Source: Bradyrhizobium guangzhouense (lineage in GTDB: Bacteria; Pseudomonadota; Alphaproteobacteria; Rhizobiales; Xanthobacteraceae). Taken from it: a DNA stretch of 64,000 nt. Made by a program: the position numbers and the translations under genes. Positions 35,301-44,069 of this stretch are shown here, piece after piece. Under the pieces are notes generated by a model, which saw only the letters and a program-made list of their open reading frames with translations, ran no database searches and had not been told where the DNA came from. Position 1 is the stretch's first letter. Every line of letters begins with the position of its first letter. The stretch lies in assembly GCF_004114955.1 (NCBI RefSeq), contig NZ_CP030053.1, forward strand, positions 4,526,001-4,590,000, read 5' to 3'.

Positions 35301-36283
35301 CGGCGATGACCTTGGCCGGCGCCGGGGCTGATCCGCGACGGCGGCTGAAGGTTCTTGCCTCGCAGGAGGCATTGCTCGCGATCGCGGTGATCGGCCTTGC
35401 CATCGCCGTCGGCCTTTACAATCCGCGCTTTCTGGCGGCACGCAACCTTTCCGACGTGCTGCTCGGCAACGCCTATATCGCCGTCGCGGCAGTCGGCATG
35501 TCGATGGTGATCGTATCCGGCAACATCGATATTTCCGTCGGCGCACTGATCGGCGTCCTGGCGACGATCAGCGGCACCCTGGCCGTGAACGGCGCGCCGA
35601 TCCTCGTCGCCTGGCTGGCAGCACTCGTTGCCGGCGTTGCGGTGATGGCCTTGCAGGGCGTCATCATCGCTTATCTGCGCATTCCGGCGATCGTGGTGAC
35701 GCTCGGCATGCTGTCGATCCTTAAAGGCGGGCTGATCAGCGTCACCGGTGGCAAATGGATCACCGACTTGCCCGACAGTTTCCATCTCGCCGATATCGAG
35801 CTCTTCGGCATGTTGCCGTTTCCTGTCGTTCTGATGATCCTGGTGACGATCCTGGCCGCGTTGTGGATGCGCTATTCGGCTTCGGGCCGTGCGATCTACG
35901 CCGTCGGCGGCAACGCCGAAGCGGCCCGGCTCTGCGGCATCTCGCAACCGCGCACGATCGTCATGGTCTTCGCGCTGCACGGCCTCTTTGCCGGGGCGGC
36001 CGCCCTGCTCTACGCAACGCAACTGCGCGTCATCCAGTCGACGGTGCCACCCAATCTCGAATTGACGATCATCACCGCGTCGGTCGTCGGAGGCGTCAGC
36101 ATTCTCGGCGGCGTCGGCACGGTCGTCGGCTCGACCCTTGCGGCCGTCCTGATCGCCGAAATCGCCAGCGCGCTGGTCTTCATCGACGTCTCGCCCTACT
36201 GGATCCGCGCGGTGCAAGGCGCGCTCATTCTCGTGACCGTGATTGCCGACATTCTGCGGCGCCGGCGCATGGCCGGAGCATGA
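35297..36283 (+). CDS. rhaP: RhaP, rhamnose ABC permease
   Basis: This CUT2 (RbsC-type) permease has 328 residues and about ten membrane segments. It carries the family motif [19 protein letters not shown] near residue 75 and the ATPase-contact region [28 protein letters not shown]. The start overlaps rhaT and the stop overlaps rhaQ (ATGA), so the operon is tightly coupled. It forms the channel as a heterodimer with RhaQ. Confidence 0.9.
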   Translation: MTAMTLAGAGADPRRRLKVLASQEALLAIAVIGLAIAVGLYNPRFLAARNLSDVLLGNAYIAVAAVGMSMVIVSGNIDISVGALIGVLATISGTLAVNGAPILVAWLAALVAGVAVMALQGVIIAYLRIPAIVVTLGMLSILKGGLISVTGGKWITDLPDSFHLADIELFGMLPFPVVLMILVTILAALWMRYSASGRAIYAVGGNAEAARLCGISQPRTIVMVFALHGLFAGAAALLYATQLRVIQSTVPPNLELTIITASVVGGVSILGGVGTVVGSTLAAVLIAEIASALVFIDVSPYWIRAVQGALILVTVIADILRRRRMAGA

Positions 36284-37272
36284 GCGCCATGAGCGAGATC
36301 CCTCTCCCCCAAATCGCCAAGCGCGTCATGCCCTGGTGGTTGCTGCGCCACGAAACCATGCTCGCTGTGATCCTGCTCATCGCGCTGATTGGGCTCGGAG
36401 CCTTGAACAATCGCTTCCTGACGCTCGACAATCTGCTGAACCAGGGCAGGCTGACGACCGAAGTCGGGCTCATCGCGCTGCCGATGACCTTCATTATCAT
36501 CACCGGCGGCATCGATCTCTCGGTCGGCTCGATCGTCGGGCTCTGCGCGATCCTGCTCGGCTATTCCTGGAAGACCTTCGGCTTTCCCCTACCGCTGGCG
36601 ATCTGCTTCTCACTGTCGGTCGGTGCGGCGGCGGGGTTCGTCAACGGGCTCGTCATCACCAAGGTGAAAGTGCCGCCGCTGATCATGACCATCGCGACGC
36701 TTGCTCTCTACCGCGGGCTCGCCGAGGGGATCAGCCAGGCGCGTTCGGTGCGCGGCTACCCTGAATGGTTCTACTTCATCGGACAGGAAAACCTCTTTGG
36801 TGTCCCGGCGCAGCTCTGGCTCTTGCTGATCGCGATCGTGGCCACGGCCATCGTTCTTGACCGCACCACCTTCGGCCGGACGCTCTACGCGATCGGCAAC
36901 AACGAGACCGCGGCGCGCTTCTCCGGTTTGCCGGTCGATCGCGTCAAGCTGATCGTCTACACGCTATCGGGCCTGATGGCCGGTCTTTCCGCCTGTGTTC
37001 TCGTCTCGCGCGTGACCACCACCCGCTCCGACATGGGCATCGGCTATGAGCTCGACGTGATCGCGGCGGTGGTGCTCGGTGGCACCAGCATATTTGGCGG
37101 CGTCGGCACCATCTGGGGCACCGTGGTCGGCCTCGCGATGATCCAGCTGTTGAAAAACGGGCTGGCCCTGACCGGCGTCAAGGGTGACGCGACGATCGTC
37201 GTCATCGGCACGGTCCTCATCCTTTCAACTCTTGTGGCGAGTTCGCTCCAGCGGAGACGCGAGGGCGTTTGA
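36280..37272 (+). CDS. rhaQ: RhaQ, rhamnose ABC permease
   Basis: This is the second CUT2 permease, 330 residues. It has [20 protein letters not shown] near residue 70 and the coupling loop [30 protein letters not shown]. It starts within the rhaP stop (ATGA at 36280-36283); a second ATG at 36289 is possible. The much longer open frame upstream is an out-of-phase reading of rhaP. It is followed by a short hairpin before rhaS. Confidence 0.9.
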   Translation: MSAMSEIPLPQIAKRVMPWWLLRHETMLAVILLIALIGLGALNNRFLTLDNLLNQGRLTTEVGLIALPMTFIIITGGIDLSVGSIVGLCAILLGYSWKTFGFPLPLAICFSLSVGAAAGFVNGLVITKVKVPPLIMTIATLALYRGLAEGISQARSVRGYPEWFYFIGQENLFGVPAQLWLLLIAIVATAIVLDRTTFGRTLYAIGNNETAARFSGLPVDRVKLIVYTLSGLMAGLSACVLVSRVTTTRSDMGIGYELDVIAAVVLGGTSIFGGVGTIWGTVVGLAMIQLLKNGLALTGVKGDATIVVIGTVLILSTLVASSLQRRREGV

Positions 37273-37283
37273 CGGCGTGTCTA

Positions 37284-37299
37284 GCCGCAAAAAAGCGGC
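37284..37299 (+). other. Small hairpin between rhaQ and rhaS
   Basis: GCCGC (37284-37288) and GCGGC (37295-37299) can pair around a loop of six adenines, 23 bases before the rhaS start. A good ribosome-binding site (GGGAGG) follows. The hairpin could mark an RNA processing site or protect the 5' end of the rhaS message, helping the binding protein to be made in excess. The sequence shows the repeat; the function is inferred. Confidence 0.4.
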
Positions 37300-37321
37300 A
37301 TCAAAATGGGAGGAAAACAAG

Positions 37322-38437
37322 ATGAAGCTCGGATTAGCTGCTGCATTCCTCGGCGCGACGCTGCTGGCCGGAGCGGCCTCGGCGGCGGACAAGAGATGGG
37401 ACGGCGCGGACGACCTGCCGGTCAATCCGCTGGCCTGTTCGGCGGGCGAAGCCAGCGCCGCGCCTGCCGCCAAGCCTTATGACGGCGGCAAGCCGACAAA
37501 TGCGGCCGACAAGGCCGGCAAGCCGATCACGTTGGTCGACGTGCCGAAATTGATTGGCATCGGTTATTTCAACGCGACCTCGAAAGGCATGCAGGACGCC
37601 GCCAAGGCGCTCGGCAACGTCACGGTGAAGACCGACGGCCCGACCGAGGCCAAAATCGACGAGCAGATCAAGTTCATCGACAATTACATCACCAGCGGCG
37701 TCGACGGCATTCTCTTCGCCGCCAACGATCCGGTGGCGATCGCGCCTGTGCTGAAGAAGGCGCTGTCGAAAGGCATCCACGTCGTCGGTTACGACGCGAA
37801 TTCGACGCCTGATGCGCGCGAATGGTTCGTCAACCAGGCCGAGTTCAACGGCATCGCCAAGTCGATGGTCGACTCCATGGCCAAGGAGGCCGGCGAGGAC
37901 AAAGGTTTTGCGATCGTCACCTCGACCTTCACGACGCCGAACCAGGCCCGCTGGATCGCCGAAATGTGGGCCTATGCGCAGAAGTGCCATCCCAAGCTGA
38001 AATGGCTGGAAACGGTCGAAGCGCAGGAGGACAACAACCTCTCCTTCAACCAGGCGACGACGCTGATCAACAAGCATGGCGACAAGCTGGCTGGCCTCTT
38101 CGGAATGACCTCGGTCGCGACGCCCGCTTCGGCGGAAGCCGTGACCAAGGCCAAGCTCTGCGGCAAGGTCGCGGTGGTGGGCCTCGCCACGCCAAACGCG
38201 ATGAAGCCGTATGTCAACGCCGACTGCGTCAAATCGGTCGTGCTGTGGAATCCGGTCGATCTCGGCTACGCCGCCACCTACGTGATGCGCGCCGTGGTCG
38301 ATGGCAGCCTGAAGCCGGGCGCGACCTCGGTCGATGCTGGCAAGCTCGGCAAGCTGAACGTGGTCAATGGCAGCGAGATCCTGCTGGGTTCGCCCTTCAT
38401 CTTCACGAAACAGAACATCAAGGACTTCGATTTCTGA
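37322..38437 (+). CDS. rhaS: RhaS, periplasmic rhamnose-binding protein
   Basis: This 371-residue periplasmic sugar-binding protein of the Peripla_BP_4 (RbsB-like) type has a clean signal peptide ending AASAA near residue 21. Typical segments are GYFNATSKGMQDAAKAL, DGILFAANDPVAIAPVLKKALSKGI and GYDANSTPDAREWFVNQ. The ATG follows GGGAGG. It lies downstream of both permeases, and a strong hairpin after its stop probably ends or limits the transcript. RhaS here is a binding protein, not the E. coli AraC-type activator. Confidence 0.92.
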   Translation: MKLGLAAAFLGATLLAGAASAADKRWDGADDLPVNPLACSAGEASAAPAAKPYDGGKPTNAADKAGKPITLVDVPKLIGIGYFNATSKGMQDAAKALGNVTVKTDGPTEAKIDEQIKFIDNYITSGVDGILFAANDPVAIAPVLKKALSKGIHVVGYDANSTPDAREWFVNQAEFNGIAKSMVDSMAKEAGEDKGFAIVTSTFTTPNQARWIAEMWAYAQKCHPKLKWLETVEAQEDNNLSFNQATTLINKHGDKLAGLFGMTSVATPASAEAVTKAKLCGKVAVVGLATPNAMKPYVNADCVKSVVLWNPVDLGYAATYVMRAVVDGSLKPGATSVDAGKLGKLNVVNGSEILLGSPFIFTKQNIKDFDF

Positions 38438-38445
38438 TCTGAACG

Positions 38446-38478
38446 CGTCGCCCGGCTGCGGAGCGCAGCCGGGCGACG
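38446..38478 (+). terminator. Strong stem-loop after rhaS
   Basis: A perfect 14-bp stem (CGTCGCCCGGCTGC 38446-38459, pairing with 38465-38478) with a 5-base loop lies nine bases after the rhaS stop codon. There is no long T-run (only TTGCTT follows), so it may be an attenuator or mRNA-protecting structure instead of a full Rho-independent terminator. rhaK starts 38 bases later on the same strand. Confidence 0.6.
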
Positions 38479-38515
38479 TTGCTTGCGCTGATGTTCCACC
38501 CGCTTCGAGTTGACG

Positions 38516-39880
38516 ATGAGCCAGACGGTCGCAGTCCTCGACATCGGCAAGACCAACGTCAAGCTTGCCTTGTTCGACCACGGTCGGCTGCTCTGGGAAA
38601 AGTCGGCGCCCAACAGTATTCGGCCGGGGCCGCCCTATCCGCACGAAGACGTCGAGAGCGCATGGCGCTTCTTCCTCGATGCGCTTCGTGAAGCCGCACG
38701 CGCGCACCGGATCAGCGCAATCGTTCCGACCGCACACGGCGCTGCCGGTGCCTTGATCGGCGAGGACGACCTCGCCGCGCCGGTCATGGACTACGAATTC
38801 GCTGATGTGGACGCAATCGAGCCCGACTATGCCGCCTTGCGCCCGCCGTTTTCGGAGACGCTGTCACCGAAATTGCCGGCCGGCCTCAATCTCGGGCGGC
38901 AGCTGGCCTATCAGAAATGGCGCTGTCCTGAGCTCTTCGCCAACGCGAAGCATTTCGTTGGCTATCCGCAATATTGGTCCTGGCGCCTGAGCGGTGTCGC
39001 GGTCTCTGAAGTCACCACCATCGGTGCTCATACGGATCTCTGGGCGCCACGGCAGGGACAGGTCTCGAGCCTCGTCAAAGCTCTCGGCGTCGGCCACCTG
39101 CTGCAGCCGATGCGCCCTGCCTTCGACCCGCTCGGTCCGATCAAGCCCGACATCGCCGCCGCATGCGGGCTCGCGCCCGACACGCCGGTCTTTTGCGGCA
39201 TCCACGATTCCAATGCGTCGCTGCTGCCCTACCTCGTCTCGCGCCAGGCGCCGTTCACCGTGCTATCGACCGGCACCTGGGTGATCCTGATGAGCGTGGG
39301 CCTTTCGCTCGATCAGCTCGATCCTCGCGACGACACGCTGGCCAACGTCGACGCGCTGGGCCGCCCGATCGCCTGCGGACGCTTCATGGGTGGACGCGAA
39401 TACGCCATGATCGCGGGCAGCGGTGGCAACGCGGATCTCGGCGCGATCGAACGTGTCATCGCCTCGGGCGCGATGGCCCTGCCCTGCTTCTGCGGCCAGG
39501 GCGGACCCTATGCGACGACCGAGGGCGTGGTCCGCGGCGAAGTCGCCGCGCGAGATCGGGCCGCACTCGCGACGCTCTATTGCGCGTTGGTCAGCGATCT
39601 GATGCTGACGCGCATGGGAGCGACCATCGGCGATCTCATCGTCGAAGGAACCTTCGCTCGCAACCTTCCCTTCTGTATGGCGCTGGGCGCGTTACGACCC
39701 TCGCAGCGTGTCTTTGCGGCGAAAGACGCCGCAGGCACGGCACGCGGCGCCGCAATGCTCGCGCAATGGCCTCCCTCTTACCGCATCGCTGAGCCGGGCC
39801 CCATCGATTCAATTTCGATCGCCGGCCTTGATTCTTACCACAAGGCCTGGACGGCAACAGTCGATGGGATTGCTCGGTGA
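38516..39880 (+). CDS. rhaK: RhaK, FGGY-family sugar kinase
   Basis: This FGGY carbohydrate kinase has 454 residues. The N-terminal phosphate motif VLDIGKTNVKLALFD and the second-domain segments VLSTGTWVILMSV and GCF-type RFMGGREYAMIAG fit rhizobial RhaK, which phosphorylates L-rhamnulose (or rhamnose-derived ketose) and is reported to be needed also for rhamnose transport. The ATG at 38516 is preferred over a TTG at 38510. It is the last gene of the plus-strand rha operon. No rhaU (mutarotase) gene, present in some rhizobial rha loci, is seen here. Confidence 0.88.
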   Translation: MSQTVAVLDIGKTNVKLALFDHGRLLWEKSAPNSIRPGPPYPHEDVESAWRFFLDALREAARAHRISAIVPTAHGAAGALIGEDDLAAPVMDYEFADVDAIEPDYAALRPPFSETLSPKLPAGLNLGRQLAYQKWRCPELFANAKHFVGYPQYWSWRLSGVAVSEVTTIGAHTDLWAPRQGQVSSLVKALGVGHLLQPMRPAFDPLGPIKPDIAAACGLAPDTPVFCGIHDSNASLLPYLVSRQAPFTVLSTGTWVILMSVGLSLDQLDPRDDTLANVDALGRPIACGRFMGGREYAMIAGSGGNADLGAIERVIASGAMALPCFCGQGGPYATTEGVVRGEVAARDRAALATLYCALVSDLMLTRMGATIGDLIVEGTFARNLPFCMALGALRPSQRVFAAKDAAGTARGAAMLAQWPPSYRIAEPGPIDSISIAGLDSYHKAWTATVDGIAR

Positions 39881-39979
39881 GCCAGCGTCCCGGGAGTTCG
39901 CGCTTCGCGTGCCCCGGAACGACGCCTCCTTGCTGAACAACGCATCCTGGGATCCAACCGGACGATCTTGCGAGTCATG

Positions 39980-40999
39980 TCAGGGCTCCAGCACCTTTGG
40001 CAGTCGGAACGCAGTGAAGAGCTTCTGGGCCAGCGGCTGCATGAACATCGTCATGGCCCCGATCTGGCTCTCGTCCAGCGCCAGGAGCTGGATGGAGTGG
40101 GCGTTCCAGCGCCCTTCAGCGCCGAGGGAATAAAGGGCGAATGCCGGCTGCAGGTTCGCGCCGACGGGCACAAGCCTGAAGCCACGATAAGCGGGCCAGA
40201 CCGCCCTGAAAAAATCCGCGATCGAAGAGCGTCCCTGATACCACTCTCGCCAAGGCGGCATCGAATAGACGGCGTCTTCTCTCAGGAGCGAAACGAACCG
40301 CTCGAGATCAGCACTCTCCCAAGCCCGCACGTAGCGCTCCAGCAGGCTGCGCTGTTGTTCATCGGCGATTGGAGCCGGCCGGGCATCCCAGTCGAGCGTG
40401 GCCAGCTTGGCCCGCGCCCGTTGCAAGGCACTGTTCACCGAGGCCACCGAGGCGTCGAGCACGGCGGCGACCTCGATTGCCGACCAGCCCAACACGTCGG
40501 CCAGCAGAAGTGCAGCGCGCTGGCGCGGCGGCAGTTGCTGGATCGTTGTGATGAACGCGAAACGGACGGATTCGCGCAGCTCGTAGCGGACGTCCGGCCC
40601 TGCGGCGGGATCCGGCAGGCTCTCGAGCTCGGCGTCGGGATAAGGCTCGATCCACAGCGTTTCTGCATCCGGCCGTCCCTGCGGTCTCATGGTTGACGGA
40701 CCATTCAGCCGGTCTGGCATCGTCCGGCCGTGCTTCGAACGGCTCGCCATGTTGAGGGCCACGTTCGTCGCGATCCGATAAAGCCAGTTCTTGATCGAGG
40801 CGCGCGCCTCGAAGTCGTCGAAGCCCCGCCAAGCCCGCAGCATGGTCTCCTGGACCGCGTCCTCGGCCTCATGAAGAGAGCCCAGCATGCGATAGCAATG
40901 CAGCTTGAGCGCGCGACGATGCGCTTCGGCCACGCGGACGAAGTCGGCGCGGCTCGGCGGCGCAGCGTTCGCAGGACTGGTCAGCGTCTTGTCTTTCAT
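39980..40999 (-). CDS. ECF sigma factor with C-terminal SnoaL-like domain
   Basis: This 339-residue sigma-70 family protein of the ECF type has region 2 at about 18-85 (YRMLGSLHEAEDAVQETMLRAWRG, KNWLYRIATNVALN) and region 4 at about 145-205 (LPPRQRAALLLADVLGWSAIEVAAVLDASVASVNSALQRARA). The remaining 130 residues form an NTF2/SnoaL-like domain (RYVRAWESADLERFVSLLREDAVYSMPP, WYQGRSSIADFF). Such tails replace or add to anti-sigma control in ECF41-like groups, and no anti-sigma gene is adjacent. It lies 28 bases after an SDR gene on the same strand and probably belongs to that operon. Start ATG 40999; GTG at 41005 possible. Confidence 0.88.
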   Translation of the reverse strand: MKDKTLTSPANAAPPSRADFVRVAEAHRRALKLHCYRMLGSLHEAEDAVQETMLRAWRGFDDFEARASIKNWLYRIATNVALNMASRSKHGRTMPDRLNGPSTMRPQGRPDAETLWIEPYPDAELESLPDPAAGPDVRYELRESVRFAFITTIQQLPPRQRAALLLADVLGWSAIEVAAVLDASVASVNSALQRARAKLATLDWDARPAPIADEQQRSLLERYVRAWESADLERFVSLLREDAVYSMPPWREWYQGRSSIADFFRAVWPAYRGFRLVPVGANLQPAFALYSLGAEGRWNAHSIQLLALDESQIGAMTMFMQPLAQKLFTAFRLPKVLEP

Positions 41000-41027
41000 G
41001 GCCACACTCTTGGACTACAGTCCTTCC

Positions 41028-41786
41028 TCAGCTCGCCGCGGCGACGCCATTGGCCGAAATGGTGAAGATCGCTCCTGCCTCGGCCGGCGGCTTGACCGCG
41101 GCTGCAACGACGGCCTCGGCAACATCTTCAGGCGACTGGCGCGCGCCCATGTTCTCGAGGAACTTCTCCCGGGGAATGCCGAGATAGCGGGCATAGCCGT
41201 TCACGGCCGCCTGCCCGAGGTCCGTCTCCGGCATGATGCGGGAGGGAACGAGCGCTACGAAACGGATACCGAGCTCGAGGCGATCGGATTCGGCCTGACA
41301 GTATTTGGCGATGAACATCTGCATGCGCTTGGCGCCAGCGTAGCCGCCCGAGATCGGCGACCCGCCGAGGCCGGCCCCGCTGGAGATGACCACCACGACC
41401 GAGCCTGAGGCAAGCGGCAATTTGAGCGCCTCACGGCAGAACAGGAAGGCCATCTTGGTGTCGACTTCCCAATTCACTCCGAATTCGGCCCAAGTGAGCT
41501 CGGGTATCGGACGGACCGGCGGGGTGGCCCCGCCGCAGATCACCAGCAGATCAGGCCTCGTCCTGCCGAAGACCCTCTGCGGCGCGGCTTCCGAAGCGGC
41601 GTCCAGCGCCAGCGTTTCGATGCCGCGCGTTTCCTTTGCGAGCTCGGAAAGACCGCGCGCCTGCCTGGCCACCGCCAGGACCTGCGCGCCTTCGCCCGAA
41701 GCCCGCCGCACGATCTCGCGGCCGACGCCGCGGCTGGCGCCGAGCACGACCACCCGCTTGCCCTGGAGCATTCCGTTTTCCGACAT
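41028..41786 (-). CDS. Short-chain dehydrogenase/reductase (canonical)
   Basis: This classical SDR has 252 residues. The cofactor motif VVLGASRGVGREI lies near the N-terminus. Ser and the catalytic Tyr-x-x-x-Lys are present in VVISSGAGLGGSPISGGYAGAKRM. The C-terminal helix region (IPREKFLENMGARQSPEDVAEAV) is notably similar in wording to the SDR at 42318 (IPREQFLGFIENLTHRKRSSKVSEVAEM), so the two may be related by duplication. Substrate unknown. It lies between the DUF3237-type gene and the ECF sigma gene. Confidence 0.88.
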   Translation of the reverse strand: MSENGMLQGKRVVVLGASRGVGREIVRRASGEGAQVLAVARQARGLSELAKETRGIETLALDAASEAAPQRVFGRTRPDLLVICGGATPPVRPIPELTWAEFGVNWEVDTKMAFLFCREALKLPLASGSVVVVISSGAGLGGSPISGGYAGAKRMQMFIAKYCQAESDRLELGIRFVALVPSRIMPETDLGQAAVNGYARYLGIPREKFLENMGARQSPEDVAEAVVAAAVKPPAEAGAIFTISANGVAAAS

Positions 41787-41815
41787 GGCTCAAATCTCCT
41801 CAGCGTGCCCAAACC

Positions 41816-42256
41816 TCAGTGCAGGTAGGCGTCGATGTGGATCTTCCCGGTGGCCAGGTTCGCATAGCCCGCGCCCCAGGCCGGTCGTGCGTTGACCCAG
41901 GCGTAGGCCGCGGCGGCCGTGGCAAGGTCGATCTTCACAGCCAGATCGACGATCGGCTCACCATCCCGCGGCGTCCCGACGCCGTCGGCCGAAAACGCAA
42001 CCCGGCTCCCATCCTCGGTCTCGATGGTCGCGCGGAGATCGAGCTCCCTGCGGCCGTCCGCGCGGACGCGCAGATAGTCGATGCCGCGTATCGTACCCGT
42101 CATGCGGCCTTTGATCGGTCCCGCGAGCGTGACGTCGAATTGAGCGCCGTGCAGCGGCACACTTTCTTGCCCGGCTAACATGGCCTGCATGTTCACGCCG
42201 TATTCAATCACACTCATGATGTCGAGGTCGTATTCGAAGATCTTTTCGTAGCTCAT
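41816..42256 (-). CDS. DUF3237-type small beta-barrel protein
   Basis: This 146-residue protein matches what I know of the DUF3237 family. That family is a compact, probably beta-barrel domain with a central GTIRGIDYLRVRADGRRELDLRATIETEDG segment and a C-terminal ARPAWGAGYANLATGKIHID region. No enzymatic function is established for the family; a ligand-binding or dehydratase/cyclase role is speculative. It is sandwiched between two SDR genes on the same strand. Confidence 0.72.
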   Translation of the reverse strand: MSYEKIFEYDLDIMSVIEYGVNMQAMLAGQESVPLHGAQFDVTLAGPIKGRMTGTIRGIDYLRVRADGRRELDLRATIETEDGSRVAFSADGVGTPRDGEPIVDLAVKIDLATAAAAYAWVNARPAWGAGYANLATGKIHIDAYLH

Positions 42257-42317
42257 GGCTTCTCTCTCAAGTGTCCCACAAAAACTGACGTCGCTGATCG
42301 CCGGCAGCGTAACGCCC

Positions 42318-43112
42318 TCAGTCGACGATCAACCCGCCGGTCAAATTAGCCACGGCTCCGGTCATGCCGCTGCCTCGGTCCGAGGCCAGGAAGGCAGCCA
42401 TTTCCGCGACCTCGGAGACCTTGCTCGAACGCTTGCGATGCGTGAGGTTTTCGATGAAGCCGAGAAACTGCTCGCGCGGGATGCCGATCGCGTTGGCATG
42501 CAGCCCGAACACGACGTCGATTGTCTCCGTCTCCGGCATGCCGGTCGAGCGCACGCAGATCGCGCGGACCCCCCTGGCGCCGAATTCGGCGGACAGGTTG
42601 CGGTTGAAGGCTTCCATCGCGGCCCAGGCGGGACCCATCCCTCCGACCAAGGCCGCTCCGAGCCGCGCCGGTTCAGGGGTGTGCATCAACAGCACGCCGG
42701 AGCCTTGCTCGGCCATCCGCCGTGCTGCCGCCCGCGCCGTCAGGAAGTGCGACCGCAGGTAGGCTGTGATCGGCGCAGTGAAGCTGTCGACCGACAATTG
42801 GGCAATCGGGATCCCCTGGGTTCCCGGCTGCGGAATCGGCGTGATGGCGTTGAAAGACACATCCAACCGCCCGACGCTCTTGAAGACCGTGGCCACGTGG
42901 CTGTCCACGGCCTCTTCATCCAGAGCGTCGACTTGAAAGGCTGTTGCCGTTCCGCCCGCTGCGACGATCTCCCGGGCCACGCGCTCGACCTTGCCGAGCG
43001 TGCGGCCGGAGAGGAAGACCTTTGCCCCTTCGCGGGCGAATGTCCGCGCCACGGCGCCGCCGACGGCCCCGCCGGCGCCGTAGATGACCGCTGTCTTGTT
43101 TTCGAGGAGCAT
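42318..43112 (-). CDS. SDR-family protein with altered catalytic residues
   Basis: This SDR-like protein has 264 residues. The cofactor motif VIYGAGGAVGGAVARTFAREGAKV is good and the NAG-type motif is altered (SFNAITP). The expected Tyr-x-x-x-Lys segment reads GGMGPAWAAMEAFNRNLSAE, with Met and Trp at the Tyr and Lys positions. It could be a non-canonical reductase or a partner of the canonical SDR encoded two genes downstream. It is the first gene of the four-gene minus-strand cluster ending in the ECF sigma factor. Confidence 0.85.
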   Translation of the reverse strand: MLLENKTAVIYGAGGAVGGAVARTFAREGAKVFLSGRTLGKVERVAREIVAAGGTATAFQVDALDEEAVDSHVATVFKSVGRLDVSFNAITPIPQPGTQGIPIAQLSVDSFTAPITAYLRSHFLTARAAARRMAEQGSGVLLMHTPEPARLGAALVGGMGPAWAAMEAFNRNLSAEFGARGVRAICVRSTGMPETETIDVVFGLHANAIGIPREQFLGFIENLTHRKRSSKVSEVAEMAAFLASDRGSGMTGAVANLTGGLIVD

Positions 43113-43199
43113 GACGAGTCCCTTTCATCTCGGGTTAGGTGCGCAGGGCCGGTTTGACCACCGCCATCGCCCATAGAGACCTCAGCAACGTCAAGACTC

Positions 43200-43800
43200 A
43201 TCGGTGTCGGCGAAAAATGTTCGGGCCGCGGGGCAGCGCGCGCAGGACGCGTGTTCACATTCTCGCGGCGCAGCGCACCCGAGCCTTGCGTCGTTCCGGC
43301 CCTCGAAATGAAAGAGGGCGCAGGGAAGGCCGGGTGCCCGGCTGGCACCCGGGATCCACTGTGCGACACCTAAAAGAAGAGGCTGCACAGCGGCGTACAG
43401 GTGAAGCCGAAACATCCGGCCTTCCCTGCGCAGTGGTTTTACGGCTTATGTCGTGCTCTCCCCGGGGAGCGAGGCACTATCCCCGTCGGCTCGCAGATCG
43501 CCAATACGAGGGTCCCGTTGGACCACACGCATCATGACGAGCCTTGACGCACAGACCCGGGCGCCAGGACCACACGATTTTGCCGTACGCCGATCACACC
43601 GGTCGTTCGCGCGACAGTCCCACTCGCGGTTGCCCGCCCAGCAAAACCCTTCGCGCCGATGTGCTCACCGTCCACCGCCGTCCGGTCCGCGTCGTGACGA
43701 TCGCGATACGCCCCTCTTCCATGGGCCGGGTTGCCGCGACACATACGTCATTTCCGAATTTCGGTAAAGTGGAATATTTTCAGGGGCGGATATTGCCCTA
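43200..43800. repeat. Bradyrhizobium-type dispersed intergenic repeat element (putative)
   Basis: This stretch has no convincing gene. It contains a perfect 16-bp inverted repeat, GCGCAGGGAAGGCCGG at 43318-43333 and its complement at 43416-43431. Between the arms is a hairpin (CCGGGTGCC 43330-43338, GGCACCCGG 43344-43352, 5-base loop), so the whole can fold as a branched structure. A 12-bp palindrome CTCCCCGGGGAG lies at 43458-43469. The wording (GCAGTGGTTTTACGGCTTA, ACCACACGATTTTGCCGTACG) matches a mosaic repeat I recall from many intergenic sites in Bradyrhizobium genomes. Boundaries are approximate and the family match is from memory. Confidence 0.6.
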
Positions 43801-44069
43801 CCCCTAGCGTGTTTTGGCCGTCGGGTAACGCAAGGTCTTGTAGCCCATCGATCGAACCAAAACCGCCTGAGGGCGTTAACCCCGGCACCGCCGGGTGACA
43901 ACCGGACACAACAGGGAACGATGGACGTGGCGCATTTTTCCGGTTTCTGCCCACGACATCAACGCATCGGTACGCGCTGACATCTAACCTGTTCCCGGCG
44001 CGTGCAGCCTCTCCGCTGCACGCGCCAGCTCTCCTGCTGCCATACCTGGCTCTGCCATCGCAGCGACAA
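43801..44069. other. Non-coding stretch with nothing recognisable
   Basis: Between the repeat element and the histidine phosphatase gene I see no open frame with family resemblance, no RNA gene and no strong hairpin. Confidence 0.5.
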
